Source: Pseudomonadota bacterium (lineage in GTDB: Bacteria > Pseudomonadota > Alphaproteobacteria > Micavibrionales > UBA2020). Taken from it: a stretch of DNA of 64,000 nucleotides. Made by a program: the position numbers and the translations under genes. The stretch spans positions 1 through 64,000 of the forward strand of contig JAJZVA010000009.1 in the NCBI GenBank assembly GCA_021845905.1. The letters run 5' to 3'. Of this stretch, positions 6,974 through 16,267 are shown piece after piece (position 1 is the stretch's first letter; each line of letters begins with the position of its first letter). A model generated the notes under the pieces. It ran no database searches, was not told the origin of the DNA, and saw only the letters and a program-made list of their open reading frames with translations.

Positions 6974-8056
6974 ATGGAAAAGCAACTCTTCAACCCTTTG
7001 AAGGCGGGCGCGTTCAACCTGCCAAACCGCATCCTGATGGCGCCGCTCACGAGAGGCCGCGCCGATGTGGACGGCGTGCCCACCAGGCTGATGGCCGACT
7101 ATTACGTTCAGCGCGCCGCGGCGGGGCTGATCATCGCCGAAGCGACGGCTGTTTCCAAGCGCGGCTACGGCTGGGTGCAGGCGCCCGGCATTTTCACCCC
7201 GGCGCAGGTCAAAGGCTGGCAGATGGTCAATGACGCCGTGCACAAGGCGGGCGGACGGATCGTCTTGCAACTCTGGCACATGGGCCGCGCTTCGCATCCG
7301 GACTTTCTCGGCGGGCAACTGCCTGTCGCCCCTTCTGCCATCGCCGCCGAAGGCCACACCACCACGCCGCTCGGACAAAAAGACTACGTCGTGCCGCACG
7401 CGCTCGACCTTGATGAAATCAAGACGACGATCGCGGATTACCGCCGCGGCGCGACCCTGGCCAAAGACGCGGGCTTCGACGGCGTCGAGATTCACAGCGC
7501 CAACGGCTATCTGCTCGACGAGTTCCTGCGCGACGGCGCCAACAAGCGCAATGACATTTACGGCGGACCTGCGGAAAACCGCGTACGCCTTCTCCAGCAA
7601 GTGACGGAAGCCGTCGTCGGCGTCTGGGGCGGCGACCGCGTGGGCGTGCGCCTTTCGCCCCGCAACCCTTACAAGGGCATGACGGACAGCGATCCCATCC
7701 ATACTTTCAGCGTTGCTACTGAAAAACTCAACTCCTACGGCCTCGCCTATCTGCATAGCATGGAGCCGTTGCCGGGCCACAGACTTGCCGTTGCGGGAGA
7801 GCGCGTTTCGCCTTACATGCGCAAAATTTTCAAAGGCGCTTTCATCGCCAACGGCGGCTATACGCAAGATCTGGCGGAAAAAGCGCTGGAGCACAAAGAG
7901 GCAGACGCCATCGCCTTCGGCGTGCCGTTCATCGCCAATCCCGACCTGGTGGAGCGTTTTAAATCCGGCGCGCCTCTCAATGCCGCCGACGACAGCACCT
8001 TCTACACCCATGACGCGCATGGCTATACAGATTATCCCCTGCTGGCAAAAGGCTGA
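6974..8056 (+). CDS. Old Yellow Enzyme family NADH:flavin oxidoreductase (NemA-like)
   Basis: FMN-dependent ene-reductase that reduces activated double bonds or electrophiles such as N-ethylmaleimide and nitrate esters using NAD(P)H. The TIM-barrel landmarks are visible: N-terminal LxNRILMAPLTRGRA, LQLWHMGRASH, the substrate-binding His and Asn in GVEIHSANGYLLDEFL, RNDIYGG, and the C-terminal FMN-phosphate loop FIANGGY...AIAFGVPFIANPDLV. Length (360 residues) is normal. I chose the ATG at 6974 because AGAGG at 6961-6965 is well placed; a TTG at 6956 in the same frame lacks a ribosome binding site. It is cytoplasmic, stands alone in front of the purine operon and has no obvious functional link with it. 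Physiological substrate unknown. Confidence 0.92.
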   Translation: MEKQLFNPLKAGAFNLPNRILMAPLTRGRADVDGVPTRLMADYYVQRAAAGLIIAEATAVSKRGYGWVQAPGIFTPAQVKGWQMVNDAVHKAGGRIVLQLWHMGRASHPDFLGGQLPVAPSAIAAEGHTTTPLGQKDYVVPHALDLDEIKTTIADYRRGATLAKDAGFDGVEIHSANGYLLDEFLRDGANKRNDIYGGPAENRVRLLQQVTEAVVGVWGGDRVGVRLSPRNPYKGMTDSDPIHTFSVATEKLNSYGLAYLHSMEPLPGHRLAVAGERVSPYMRKIFKGAFIANGGYTQDLAEKALEHKEADAIAFGVPFIANPDLVERFKSGAPLNAADDSTFYTHDAHGYTDYPLLAKG

Positions 8057-8218
8057 TTTACGTATCCTTCGGGATTAAATTATCGGCTGTTGCGAAAAAA
8101 AGACACTTTATAACTATGAAGCGTCAACTGCCGCTGAATCGAAAAAAACGTTTGAATAGCCCGGCTCATCTATGCCACCTTTGCTCATCCTTTCAGGAAG
8201 AATCGGGGTTCGCTGATT

Positions 8219-9748
8219 ATGTGCGGCGTAATAGGCATTATTGGTCCGGAAGATTTCCAGACTCGAATGCCGCCCGCTCCGCAAGAAGCAAACGCCACAT
8301 CGACTGCCAGCCCGGCGTTGCAATGCTATCGCGGGCTTCTTGTCTTACAGCACCGCGGGCAGGACGCCGCAGGCATCGTCTCTTACGACAACACGACCCA
8401 TATGTTCGCCGCCGAGAAAGGCCGCGGCCTCGTCGCGCAGGTGTTCGACCAGCAGCGCATCGACAAGCTTTCCGGCTATATGGCCATTGGTCACACGCGT
8501 TACGCCACAATCGGCACGGACGGCGAGAACGACATCCAGCCGATGATGACCGGCATTCCTTTCGGCCTCGCCATGGCGCACAACGGCAATATCCTCAATT
8601 ATTTTTCACTCGCCCAAAGGCTCAACAAAGATTTCCGCCGCCAGCTTCTGACGCATAACGACCTTGAAGTGCTGATCCACTATTTCGCGCATTATCTCAC
8701 GGAAAAATCCGGCGGCATCCCCGATCAAAAAACTTTTACTTTCTACAACATCTCATCCGCCGTGGGGAAAATTTTCGACACAATGGTCGGCGGCTATGCG
8801 GTCGTATCGCTGATCGCCAACGAAGGCCTCATCGCCTTCCGTGATCCGAAAGGCCTGCGCCCGCTGGTTCTTGGGGCGCGCGACAATCAAGACGGGAGCA
8901 GGACCTATTGCTTTGCCTCGGAAACCATCGCCCTCACCTATCTTGGCTACGACTATGTGCGCGATATCGCGCCGGGTGAAGTGGCGTTTGTCGCCAAGGA
9001 CGGCACGCTGCAAACCGCCACCGTCCGAAAAGAAGAAAAAACCGCTCCCTGCATGTTCGAGTGGGTTTACTTTTCCGGCGCTGAAGGCGCGCAAGGCGGC
9101 ACATCCGTCTATGCCGCGCGGCTTAACCTCGGCATGCGCCTCGGCATGCGCGGACGCGAAGCCATCATGCGCGGAGAGATAGCGCCCGATGTCGTCATGC
9201 CCGTGCCCGATACCAGCCGTCCCGCGGCGATCTCCGTCGCCGACGCGCTCAAACTCCCCTATCGCGAAGGGTTGATCAAAAACCGCTACGTACAACGAAG
9301 CTTCATCCTCGGCACGCAGGAAAAACGCGAACAGGCGGTGGAGCTGAAACTCAGCCCGGTCAGAAGCGAAATCGAAGGCAAAAACATATTTCTTATCGAC
9401 GACAGCATCGTGCGCGGCACAACCGCCAAGAAGATCGTCGCCATGCTGAAACGCTACGGCGCGAAGAGCATCACGCTCGGCATCACCTGTCCGCCCCATC
9501 GCTACGCCTGTTATTACGGCATCGATTTCCCGGATGCGTCCAAGCTCCTCGCCCGCGGCAAAAGCGCGGAAGATATCGCGGAATGGCTCGGCGCGGACAA
9601 AGTTATCTATCTCGATGCCGAAGACTTGCGGCAGGCCATCGGCATCAACGACATGTGCATGGCCTGTCTCGACGGGAAATACCCCACGGAAACCAAAGAA
9701 AGCGCCGCGTTCTCGGCGCAACGCCACACAGCAGGAGGAAAAACATGA
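8219..9748 (+). CDS. purF: Amidophosphoribosyltransferase
   Basis: First committed step of purine synthesis: PRPP plus glutamine to 5-phosphoribosylamine. The N-terminal nucleophile Cys2 follows the initiator Met directly (MCGVIGIIG), so no propeptide other than Met has to be removed. Glutaminase landmarks HRGQDAAGI, GHTRYAT and HNGNI follow; the PRPP-binding phosphoribosyltransferase motif is FLIDDSIVRGTTAKKIV. C-terminal cysteines in the MCMACLDG region and ITCPPHRYACYYG match the iron-sulphur type of PurF. 509 residues, normal. Its stop overlaps the purE start (ATGA at 9745-9748), making it the first gene of the purine operon. The leader (8057-8218) shows no recognisable riboswitch. Confidence 0.97.
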   Translation: MCGVIGIIGPEDFQTRMPPAPQEANATSTASPALQCYRGLLVLQHRGQDAAGIVSYDNTTHMFAAEKGRGLVAQVFDQQRIDKLSGYMAIGHTRYATIGTDGENDIQPMMTGIPFGLAMAHNGNILNYFSLAQRLNKDFRRQLLTHNDLEVLIHYFAHYLTEKSGGIPDQKTFTFYNISSAVGKIFDTMVGGYAVVSLIANEGLIAFRDPKGLRPLVLGARDNQDGSRTYCFASETIALTYLGYDYVRDIAPGEVAFVAKDGTLQTATVRKEEKTAPCMFEWVYFSGAEGAQGGTSVYAARLNLGMRLGMRGREAIMRGEIAPDVVMPVPDTSRPAAISVADALKLPYREGLIKNRYVQRSFILGTQEKREQAVELKLSPVRSEIEGKNIFLIDDSIVRGTTAKKIVAMLKRYGAKSITLGITCPPHRYACYYGIDFPDASKLLARGKSAEDIAEWLGADKVIYLDAEDLRQAIGINDMCMACLDGKYPTETKESAAFSAQRHTAGGKT

Positions 9749-10488
9749 AAATTTTTGTCGTTTTCGGCAGCGCGTCCGATGATTCCATCTCGCAACCCCT
9801 GGTCGACAGCCTCAAGCCGGTCTGTAGCGATGTCGAGTTTCAGGTCATTTCCGCGCACCGCAACATCGACCAATTGCACGATAAAATCAAAAACTGGCAG
9901 GGCGACGCAATCGTCGCCGGTGCTGGGCTTGCCGCCGCGCTGCCGGGCGTCGTCGCGGCATTGACGCCGTTGCCCGTCTTCGGCGTGCCCGTCAACTCGC
10001 AGTTCGGCGGATTGGATAGTCTGGCGTCGATCGCGCAAATGCCGCCGGGCGTTCCCGTGCTGACCTGCGGGCCGGACAAGACGAGCGCGATCGTTGACTT
10101 CCTTGATCAATGGAAATCCGCCAAACCGACTTCCTACGTCCATTTCGTCGTACCGGAGGGCGTCAAGGCCGAGGAAATCATCGAAAAATCCAGAATTGCA
10201 GCAGCTGATAAAGGCCTGACAGTTACGTCTTCAAACGCGCCGGATGAGGCCGCACTCAACATATATCTCGTCGCCGAAGCGGAAGACATCCGTCCGGACG
10301 CTTTCGGCATCCACGTACCGTTCTTCAAAAAAGAAGACGCAGCGAACGCGAAAAACTATCTTACGGTACTGGACTGGGCGTCGCGCGGCGGCATCTGGGT
10401 CGGCGCCAACAACACGCGCAATGCCATTCATGCGGCGGCGCGCCTTTATGAGCAACGCAAATCGGAAGGAGAACGCAATGCTGCCTGA
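9745..10488 (+). CDS. purE: N5-CAIR mutase / AIR carboxylase family protein with C-terminal extension
   Basis: Carries AIR (or N5-CAIR) to CAIR. Residues 1-124 show the PurE core: GSASDD at the phosphate loop, ISAHR, the GLAAALPGVVAALTPLPVFGVPV loop and LDSLASIAQMPPGVPV. Unusually the protein continues to 247 residues, about 80 more than a normal PurE. The extra part (131-247) begins with a strand-helix unit and ends with VGANNTRNAIHAAARLYE, which resembles the last helix of PurE, so it may be a degenerate second PurE-like half. No purK is in the window, so the carboxylation route (CO2-using class II versus PurK-dependent class I) is open. The ATG was chosen from AGGAGG at 9733-9738 and from the ATGA overlap with purF. 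Confidence 0.85.
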   Translation: MKIFVVFGSASDDSISQPLVDSLKPVCSDVEFQVISAHRNIDQLHDKIKNWQGDAIVAGAGLAAALPGVVAALTPLPVFGVPVNSQFGGLDSLASIAQMPPGVPVLTCGPDKTSAIVDFLDQWKSAKPTSYVHFVVPEGVKAEEIIEKSRIAAADKGLTVTSSNAPDEAALNIYLVAEAEDIRPDAFGIHVPFFKKEDAANAKNYLTVLDWASRGGIWVGANNTRNAIHAAARLYEQRKSEGERNAA

Positions 10489-11536
10489 GATCATTTACAA
10501 AGGTTCAGTCAAGGACGTGCGCGGAAAAACCGGCGTCTCGCCTTATATCTTCGAATATTCCGACCGCTATTCCATCTACGACTGGGGCCAGATGCCCGAC
10601 CTTCTCGCGCATAAAGGCGAATGCCTTGCGTTCCTCGCCTGGTTCTTCTTCGATTACCTCGAAAAGAAAGGCGTCAAGCACCACCTGCTCGGAAAACCGG
10701 AAGGCCGCCTGCTTTCTGTTCAGCCGGTTGACGTTTTCAAGCCCGCATCGGCAACGAAAGACGGCAAGCTGGTCTGGGATTATAGCGCTTATCAAAAACG
10801 CCCCGTCAACGCGCTCGTGCCGCTGGAGGTGATCTTCCGCTTTGGCGTTCCAGAAGGCAGCTCGCTTCTGAAACGCACCGCCGATCCTGCCTATTGCAAA
10901 GAGATCGGCCTCGATCACGCCCCCGAAACCGGCGACATGTTCGCGCATCCCGTGATCGAATGCTCAACCAAGCTCGAAAACAAGGACCGGTACATCAGCC
11001 GCACCGAGGCCGCGAAAATCGCCGGTCTTAACGAGACGGAGTTGCAAAACCTTTTCAGGCTGGCGTCGGATGCCGCCGCGCATCTTAAAACCTGCTTCGA
11101 CGGCATCGGCGTGACGCTCTGGGACGGCAAGTTCGAGTTCGCCTTCACCGAAGAGGAAGACGGCGCGCGCGGCTTCATGCTGGTCGATTCCATTGGCCCA
11201 GACGAGCTGCGCCTGACGCAGGGCGGTATGCACCTTTCCAAGGAAATGCTCCGCGCCCATTATAAAGGCTCGGCATGGCTGGCCGCGCTTGAAAAGGCGA
11301 AGACGCTCGCCGACGAACGCGGCGAAAAGGACTGGAAGAATATCTGCCGCGAAGAGCTGAGGCAATCGCCTGCGCCCTTGCCGAAAGAAGCCAAGGAAAA
11401 AGCGGAGATGATCTACATGAGCCTTTGCGAGGCTCTTACCCGAAAATATCTGGGCACTTCCGTTTATAAAGACGCATGGCCTCTGGATATCTTAAGCACG
11501 TCTTTAAAAGATCTGCGGGAAAAGGCCGCGGCATGA
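10478..11536 (+). CDS. purC: SAICAR synthetase, long form
   Basis: Ligates aspartate to CAIR with ATP. Recognised from YKGSVKDV, the FEYSDRYSIYDWGQMPD substrate region, KPEGRLL, the E-x-x-x-R-F-G-V-P-E-G-S-S loop, and GMHLSKEMLRAHYKGSAWL at the C-terminal half with the acidic DGKFEFAF strand. At 352 residues it is about 100 longer than the compact bacterial enzyme, with extra segments in the middle, so it belongs to a long subfamily. GGAGA at 10468-10472 precedes the ATG, which lies inside the end of purE (11-base overlap). Adjacent purE and purC recall the fused animal PAICS enzyme. Its stop overlaps purD by four bases. Confidence 0.92.
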   Translation: MLPEIIYKGSVKDVRGKTGVSPYIFEYSDRYSIYDWGQMPDLLAHKGECLAFLAWFFFDYLEKKGVKHHLLGKPEGRLLSVQPVDVFKPASATKDGKLVWDYSAYQKRPVNALVPLEVIFRFGVPEGSSLLKRTADPAYCKEIGLDHAPETGDMFAHPVIECSTKLENKDRYISRTEAAKIAGLNETELQNLFRLASDAAAHLKTCFDGIGVTLWDGKFEFAFTEEEDGARGFMLVDSIGPDELRLTQGGMHLSKEMLRAHYKGSAWLAALEKAKTLADERGEKDWKNICREELRQSPAPLPKEAKEKAEMIYMSLCEALTRKYLGTSVYKDAWPLDILSTSLKDLREKAAA

Positions 11537-12807
11537 GCAGCGGCGGGATGACTGTTCTGCTTCTCGGTTCCGGCGGGCGTGAGCACGCGCTGGCCTGGAA
11601 GATGGCGCAGTCACCCCTGGTCGCGAAAATCCATGTCCTGCCCGGAAACCCCGGCATGACGACAAATGACGGACGCATCGTTTGCATCGAAGGCAAGATT
11701 GACGATATCGTACGAGAACTCAAACCCGGACTCATCGTCGTCGGGCCGGAAAAACCGATGGCAGAAGGCGTGGTAGACCGTCTTGAAACCGCAGGCTTCA
11801 CCGTTCTCGGCGCGAGCAAGGCGGCGTCGCAACTTGAATCCTCCAAGATATTCTCCAAGGAGTTCATGCTGGAAAACGGCATCCCGACCGCCCACGCCGT
11901 CACCTGCGACAGTTACGACGATGCCGTCGCCGCCGTCAAAACGTGGGATATCGAAGGTAAAGGCATCGTTATCAAAGCGGATGGCCTCGCCGCAGGCAAA
12001 GGCGTGGTCGTGACACAAGATCCCACGGAAGCAGAAAAAACATTGCACGATTTCATGATCGACACGAGGCATCCCGTCAAAGCGAAACGCGTGTTGCTCG
12101 AAGAAATGCTTCTTGGACGCGAAGTTTCCGCTTTCGCCTTGTGCGATGGCGAGCGCTTCATACCCTTCGGCTACATCTGCGATCACAAGCGCGTTTTCGA
12201 CGGCAATCAAGGCCCGAACACCGGCGGCATGGGCGCATTTTTCCCAAAAGACTGGCCTTCAGATGCGGCCCTCACCTTTATTAATGAAAAGATTTTCTCT
12301 GCAACCTTGCGCGGCATGAATGCACGCGGCACGCCGTTCAAGGGCATTTTGTTCGCGGGGTTGATGGTTGACGGAGATGATGTGAAAGTCATCGAATTCA
12401 ACGTCCGTCTCGGCGACCCCGAAACGCAGGCGCTTCTGCCGCTGATCGAGACCGACATCGTGCCGCTGTTTCTCGCCGCTGCGCAAGGCGATCTTTCCGC
12501 CTGCGGCGCACCGCAAATTTCAAACGAGACCGCCGTGCACGTCGTCATGGCCTCTGCAGGCTATCCAGGCACAGAGATGAGGCTCGGCGAAAAGATTACG
12601 CTTACCCCCAATACGAACGATAACACGCAAGTGTTTTTCGCCGGCGTAAAAGAAAAAGACGGAAACTTCATCAATAGCGGCGGTCGTGTGCTCGGCGTCA
12701 CGGCGCGCGGCGCGACGCTGGCCGCGGCGCGTGAAAAAGCCTATGCAGGGATCAGCAACATCTTCTTCAACGGCGCGCACTGGAGGCGGGACATTGGCGG
12801 ACAATAA
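11533..12807 (+). CDS. purD: Phosphoribosylamine-glycine ligase (GAR synthetase)
   Basis: Joins glycine to phosphoribosylamine with ATP. 424 residues, normal length. Landmarks: N-terminal LLLGSGGREHALAWKM, the ATP-grasp region with VIKADGLAAGKGVVV, the family signature GPNTGGMGAFFP, and the metal-binding IEFNVRLGDPETQALLPL. The start is fixed by an ATGA overlap with purC at 11533-11536. A second ATG five codons on (11548) is possible and would remove a Ser/Gly-rich start. The gene overlaps purN by 14 bases. Cytoplasmic. Confidence 0.97.
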   Translation: MSSGGMTVLLLGSGGREHALAWKMAQSPLVAKIHVLPGNPGMTTNDGRIVCIEGKIDDIVRELKPGLIVVGPEKPMAEGVVDRLETAGFTVLGASKAASQLESSKIFSKEFMLENGIPTAHAVTCDSYDDAVAAVKTWDIEGKGIVIKADGLAAGKGVVVTQDPTEAEKTLHDFMIDTRHPVKAKRVLLEEMLLGREVSAFALCDGERFIPFGYICDHKRVFDGNQGPNTGGMGAFFPKDWPSDAALTFINEKIFSATLRGMNARGTPFKGILFAGLMVDGDDVKVIEFNVRLGDPETQALLPLIETDIVPLFLAAAQGDLSACGAPQISNETAVHVVMASAGYPGTEMRLGEKITLTPNTNDNTQVFFAGVKEKDGNFINSGGRVLGVTARGATLAAAREKAYAGISNIFFNGAHWRRDIGGQ

Positions 12808-13378
12808 CAAAATCATCGCTGCGGTCCTTGCCTCGGGCAGCGGTTCTAACGCAGAAAACATCCTGCGCCACGTGCAAACGCATGGCGGGCGCGTCGAGAT
12901 ACCTCTCGTGATTTGCAACAAGCCGGAAGCGCCCATCATCGCCCGCGCCGAAAGCTTAAGCGTGCCGTGCAGAGTGATCGAACGCACCGGCACGAAAAAG
13001 GAACAGGAAACCGCCATCATCGCAGCGCTCGATGAATATCATGTCGAATGGATTTTTCTCGCCGGTTTCATGGCGATCCTCAGCCCCGATTTTGTCGCGG
13101 CTTACGATGGCCGCATCATAAACATCCACCCCTCGCTCCTGCCGCAATTTCCCGGAAAGGATGGCTATGGCGACGCCTTCCGCGCGAATGTTCCGGTCTC
13201 CGGCGTCACGCTGCATTACGTAGATGCAGGGCTCGACACAGGCCCGATCATCGCGCAAAAAACTTTTCCGCGCCTCGAGGCCGATACGCTGGAAACATTC
13301 CGCGCGCGCGGGATGCAGCTGGAATACGAACTCTACCGCGAATTTATAGACATCCTCGTGCAAAGGGCCGCCGCCTGA
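12794..13378 (+). CDS. purN: GAR transformylase (10-formyl-THF dependent)
   Basis: Transfers a formyl group from 10-formyl-tetrahydrofolate to GAR. 194 residues. Motifs: ASGSGSNAENIL for phosphate binding, the catalytic INIHPSLLPQFPGKDGYGDAF with Asn and His, and VDAGLDTGPIIAQ with the catalytic Asp. The start is most likely the TTG at 12794, seven bases after GGAGG (12782-12786); there is no suitable ATG. The gene begins inside the end of purD and its TGA overlaps the purL ATG by one base. It links the operon to folate supply (folE at the left end of the window). Confidence 0.95.
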   Translation: MADNNKIIAAVLASGSGSNAENILRHVQTHGGRVEIPLVICNKPEAPIIARAESLSVPCRVIERTGTKKEQETAIIAALDEYHVEWIFLAGFMAILSPDFVAAYDGRIINIHPSLLPQFPGKDGYGDAFRANVPVSGVTLHYVDAGLDTGPIIAQKTFPRLEADTLETFRARGMQLEYELYREFIDILVQRAAA

Positions 13379-16266
13379 TGAAACAGAAAATGACCGCCAT
13401 CCGCATCGAGATCGAAAACGCCATTCCCGACAGAAGGCTGGAAAAATGGGCAGCCGAAGCGCGCGCATCGCTCAATGTGCCGCTCGCAGCGATCGAGGAG
13501 ATTAAGGTTTATAAAATAGCAGGCGGCACGGCGAAAAATCTTGCCGCCGTCTTCACAGATCCAGTTTTACAACAGGCGCACTTCAGAAACAAGGAATATA
13601 AGTTCCTTCATGGCGCGCCCGCCTTCGTCGTCGATGTCGGTTTTCGTGCAGGCGTGACGGACAATCCGGGAAACGCCGCCGCCGAAGCGCTCGCGCTTTC
13701 CGGCATCACCGCACGCGTGGCGAGCGGGTCGCTCTATTTTCTTTTCGGAGATTTCGACGCCATAGGAGCGGAAAAAGTGACGCGGGAACTTCTCGCCAAC
13801 GACCTGATCCAGAAAACCGAGGTTTACGCCGCCAATGATTTTTATGCCCGCGACCGTTTCAAGGACGTCTTGCTGCCGGAAGTCATCCGCACCTCCGACG
13901 CTTCGGTGGAAAAAATATCGCTCGATATCATGGATTCCGGTCTTGTGTACCTCAGCCGCGACCGTTGCCTCGCTCTTTCAGTTGACGAACTGAAACACGT
14001 CCGTGACGCCTTCAAAACCAGACCGACGGACGTCGAGCTAGAGATCATCGCCCAGAGCTGGAGCGAGCACTGCCGCCACAAGATTTTCGGCGCCGAGATC
14101 GACTATAACGGCGAAAAAATAGACAGCCTTTATAAAACCTACGTGAAAAGCTCCACCGAAAACGTGAAGAAAGCGCGCAAACTCGACTGGCTTGTCTCGG
14201 TTTTCAGCGACAACGCAGGCATCGTGCGTTTCGACGACAATATCGACCTTTGCATCAAGGTTGAAACGCACAACTCCCCCTCAGCGCTTGATCCTTACGG
14301 CGGCGCACTGACCGGCATCCTCGGTGTCAACCGCGACATTTTAGGCGCAGGGCTCGGTGCACGGCCGATCGCCAACACCGATGTTTTTTGCTTCGCGCCG
14401 CCCGACATGCCTTTATTAGCGGAGGAAGAATTCATGCCGCAAGGCGTCAAAGCCCCGCGCCGCGTGCTCGAAGGCGTGCACAAGGGCGTGGAAGACGGCG
14501 GCAACAAAAGCGGCATCCCCACCGTCAACGGCGCATTTTTCTTCGACCGCGATTACGCGGGCAAGCCGCTGGTCTTCGTCGGCACAGTCGGTGTGCTACC
14601 GCACAAACTGCCCGACGGACGCGCCGCGGCTGAAAAACAGGCGCACATCGGCGACCGCATTTTTATGATAGGCGGTGCGATCGGCGCGGACGGCATCCAT
14701 GGCGCGACCTTCAGCTCGATGGAGATCGACGAAAACGCCCCAGCCACCGCGGTGCAGATCGGCGATCCACTCACGCAAAAACGCATGTCGGATTTTCTTC
14801 TCGAAGCGCGCGATCTCGGCCTTTATTCCGCCATCACCGACAACGGCGCGGGCGGGCTTTCCTCCAGCGTCGGCGAAATGGCGCAAATGACGAACGGCGC
14901 AAAGATCGACCTCGCGCTCTGCCCCGTCAAATATCCCGGCCTGAAACCGTGGGAGCTGATGGTCAGCGAAAGTCAGGAACGCATGACCGTCGCCGTGCCG
15001 CCGGAACATGCGAAGGCGTTTCAGGAACGTGCGGCGCGGCACGGCGTAACGGCGACAGACATAGGTGCGTTCACCGATAGCGACAACCTTGAAGTCTTTT
15101 ATAATAAAGAGCAGGTCGCCTGCCTGCCGCTCGATTTTCTGCACAACAGCCTGCCGCAGATGAAGCTGAAAGCAGAATGGAATGGCGGAAAACCGCGCGC
15201 GAACTGGAGCGCGGAGACAAAACTGCAAGACCGCACGCGCATGGCGGAAAGCCTCGATGCCGCGCTGTTGCAGCTTTTGCAATCGCCCAACATCACCTCG
15301 AAGGAAAAATGGGTGCGCGCCTACGACCATGAAGTGCAGGCGGCGACGCACATCAAGCCTTTCGCGGATGGCGGGGTCATCTGGCTGAAACCGCACGGTG
15401 GATCCAAAGACAACGGCGTTGCCATCGGCTGCGGCCTCGCGCCGCGCCTCAGCCTGCACGATCCCTACCTGATGGCGCAATGCGCGGTTGATGAGGCGGT
15501 GCGCAATGTCGTCGCGGCGGGCGGCGACCCAGACATGTGCTGCCTGCTCGACAATTTCTGCTGGCCTGACCCAGTGCAATCCGCGAAAAATCCGGAAGGC
15601 ACATACCGTCTCGGCCAACTGGTGCGCGCCTGTCAGGGGCTCTATGACATTTGTCTGGCATACGGCATGCCGCTGGTAAGCGGCAAAGACAGCATGAAGA
15701 ACGATTTCAAAGGAAAAGACAAGGGCGGACGCGACATCGCTTTCGGCGTATTGCCGACACTGCTGGCCACCGCCATGGCATGCGTAAAAATAGGCACGGC
15801 GCCTACGAGTTACTTCTGCGCGGCAGGCGACCTGATTTATCTCCTCGGAACCAACAGTAAAGGGCTCGGCGGCTCGGAATACGCGCATATATATAACGTC
15901 CCCTCGGAATCACCGACTATCGACCTTGCAGGCAATATTGCACTATATCGCAAAATACGTGGCGCTCTACCACTGTTTTCATCGTTGCATGATGTCTCCG
16001 AAGGCGGATTGCTGGTAGCGCTGGCCGAAAGCATGATCGCTGGACATGCCGGCGCAAAACTTTCCGTTCCACTGGACGCCACAACCGCCTTCAATGAAGC
16101 GCCCGGACGGTTCGTCGCCTCCGTGCCCGCGGCAAAAAAGGGGTCTTTCGAAAAAATTTTTGACGCGCAACCGATTGGCGTCGTGACAGCAGATGCACAG
16201 CTCTTATTCAATGATATGGCCATACCACTTGAATCGCTCTCATTCGCATGGAAGAAAGGATTTTGA
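13378..16266 (+). CDS. purL: FGAM synthase, large synthetase subunit with fused PurS-like N-terminus
   Basis: ATP-dependent amination of FGAR to FGAM. At 962 residues it is intermediate between the small PurL (about 740, used with separate PurS and PurQ) and the single-chain enzyme (about 1,300 with its own glutaminase). The first about 170 residues look like a tandem PurS-type domain (ASLNVPLAAIEEIKVYKI ... YFLFGDFDAIGAEKVTRELL), followed by the linker with SWSEHCRHKIF, the catalytic His in VETHNSPSALDPYGG, GADGIHGATFSS, and two AIRS-fold halves. The glutaminase domain is missing and is supplied by purQ next door. ATG at 13378 by TGATG overlap with purN; a Met four codons on is an alternative. 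Such an arrangement is unusual among alphaproteobacteria, which normally have small PurL plus PurS. Confidence 0.93.
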   Translation: MKQKMTAIRIEIENAIPDRRLEKWAAEARASLNVPLAAIEEIKVYKIAGGTAKNLAAVFTDPVLQQAHFRNKEYKFLHGAPAFVVDVGFRAGVTDNPGNAAAEALALSGITARVASGSLYFLFGDFDAIGAEKVTRELLANDLIQKTEVYAANDFYARDRFKDVLLPEVIRTSDASVEKISLDIMDSGLVYLSRDRCLALSVDELKHVRDAFKTRPTDVELEIIAQSWSEHCRHKIFGAEIDYNGEKIDSLYKTYVKSSTENVKKARKLDWLVSVFSDNAGIVRFDDNIDLCIKVETHNSPSALDPYGGALTGILGVNRDILGAGLGARPIANTDVFCFAPPDMPLLAEEEFMPQGVKAPRRVLEGVHKGVEDGGNKSGIPTVNGAFFFDRDYAGKPLVFVGTVGVLPHKLPDGRAAAEKQAHIGDRIFMIGGAIGADGIHGATFSSMEIDENAPATAVQIGDPLTQKRMSDFLLEARDLGLYSAITDNGAGGLSSSVGEMAQMTNGAKIDLALCPVKYPGLKPWELMVSESQERMTVAVPPEHAKAFQERAARHGVTATDIGAFTDSDNLEVFYNKEQVACLPLDFLHNSLPQMKLKAEWNGGKPRANWSAETKLQDRTRMAESLDAALLQLLQSPNITSKEKWVRAYDHEVQAATHIKPFADGGVIWLKPHGGSKDNGVAIGCGLAPRLSLHDPYLMAQCAVDEAVRNVVAAGGDPDMCCLLDNFCWPDPVQSAKNPEGTYRLGQLVRACQGLYDICLAYGMPLVSGKDSMKNDFKGKDKGGRDIAFGVLPTLLATAMACVKIGTAPTSYFCAAGDLIYLLGTNSKGLGGSEYAHIYNVPSESPTIDLAGNIALYRKIRGALPLFSSLHDVSEGGLLVALAESMIAGHAGAKLSVPLDATTAFNEAPGRFVASVPAAKKGSFEKIFDAQPIGVVTADAQLLFNDMAIPLESLSFAWKKGF

Positions 16267-16267
16267 C

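Noticed and set aside
6938-8020. Long minus-strand open frame (360 codons) opposite the Old Yellow Enzyme gene
   Set aside because: Its translation has no known motifs and it is the antisense shadow of a clear OYE gene with RBS.
8057-8218. Possible purine riboswitch ahead of purF
   Set aside because: No conserved purine-aptamer core or PurR-like palindrome could be recognised in the leader.
14596-15888. 430-codon minus-strand open frame inside purL
   Set aside because: Antisense shadow; purL motifs run through the whole region on the plus strand.
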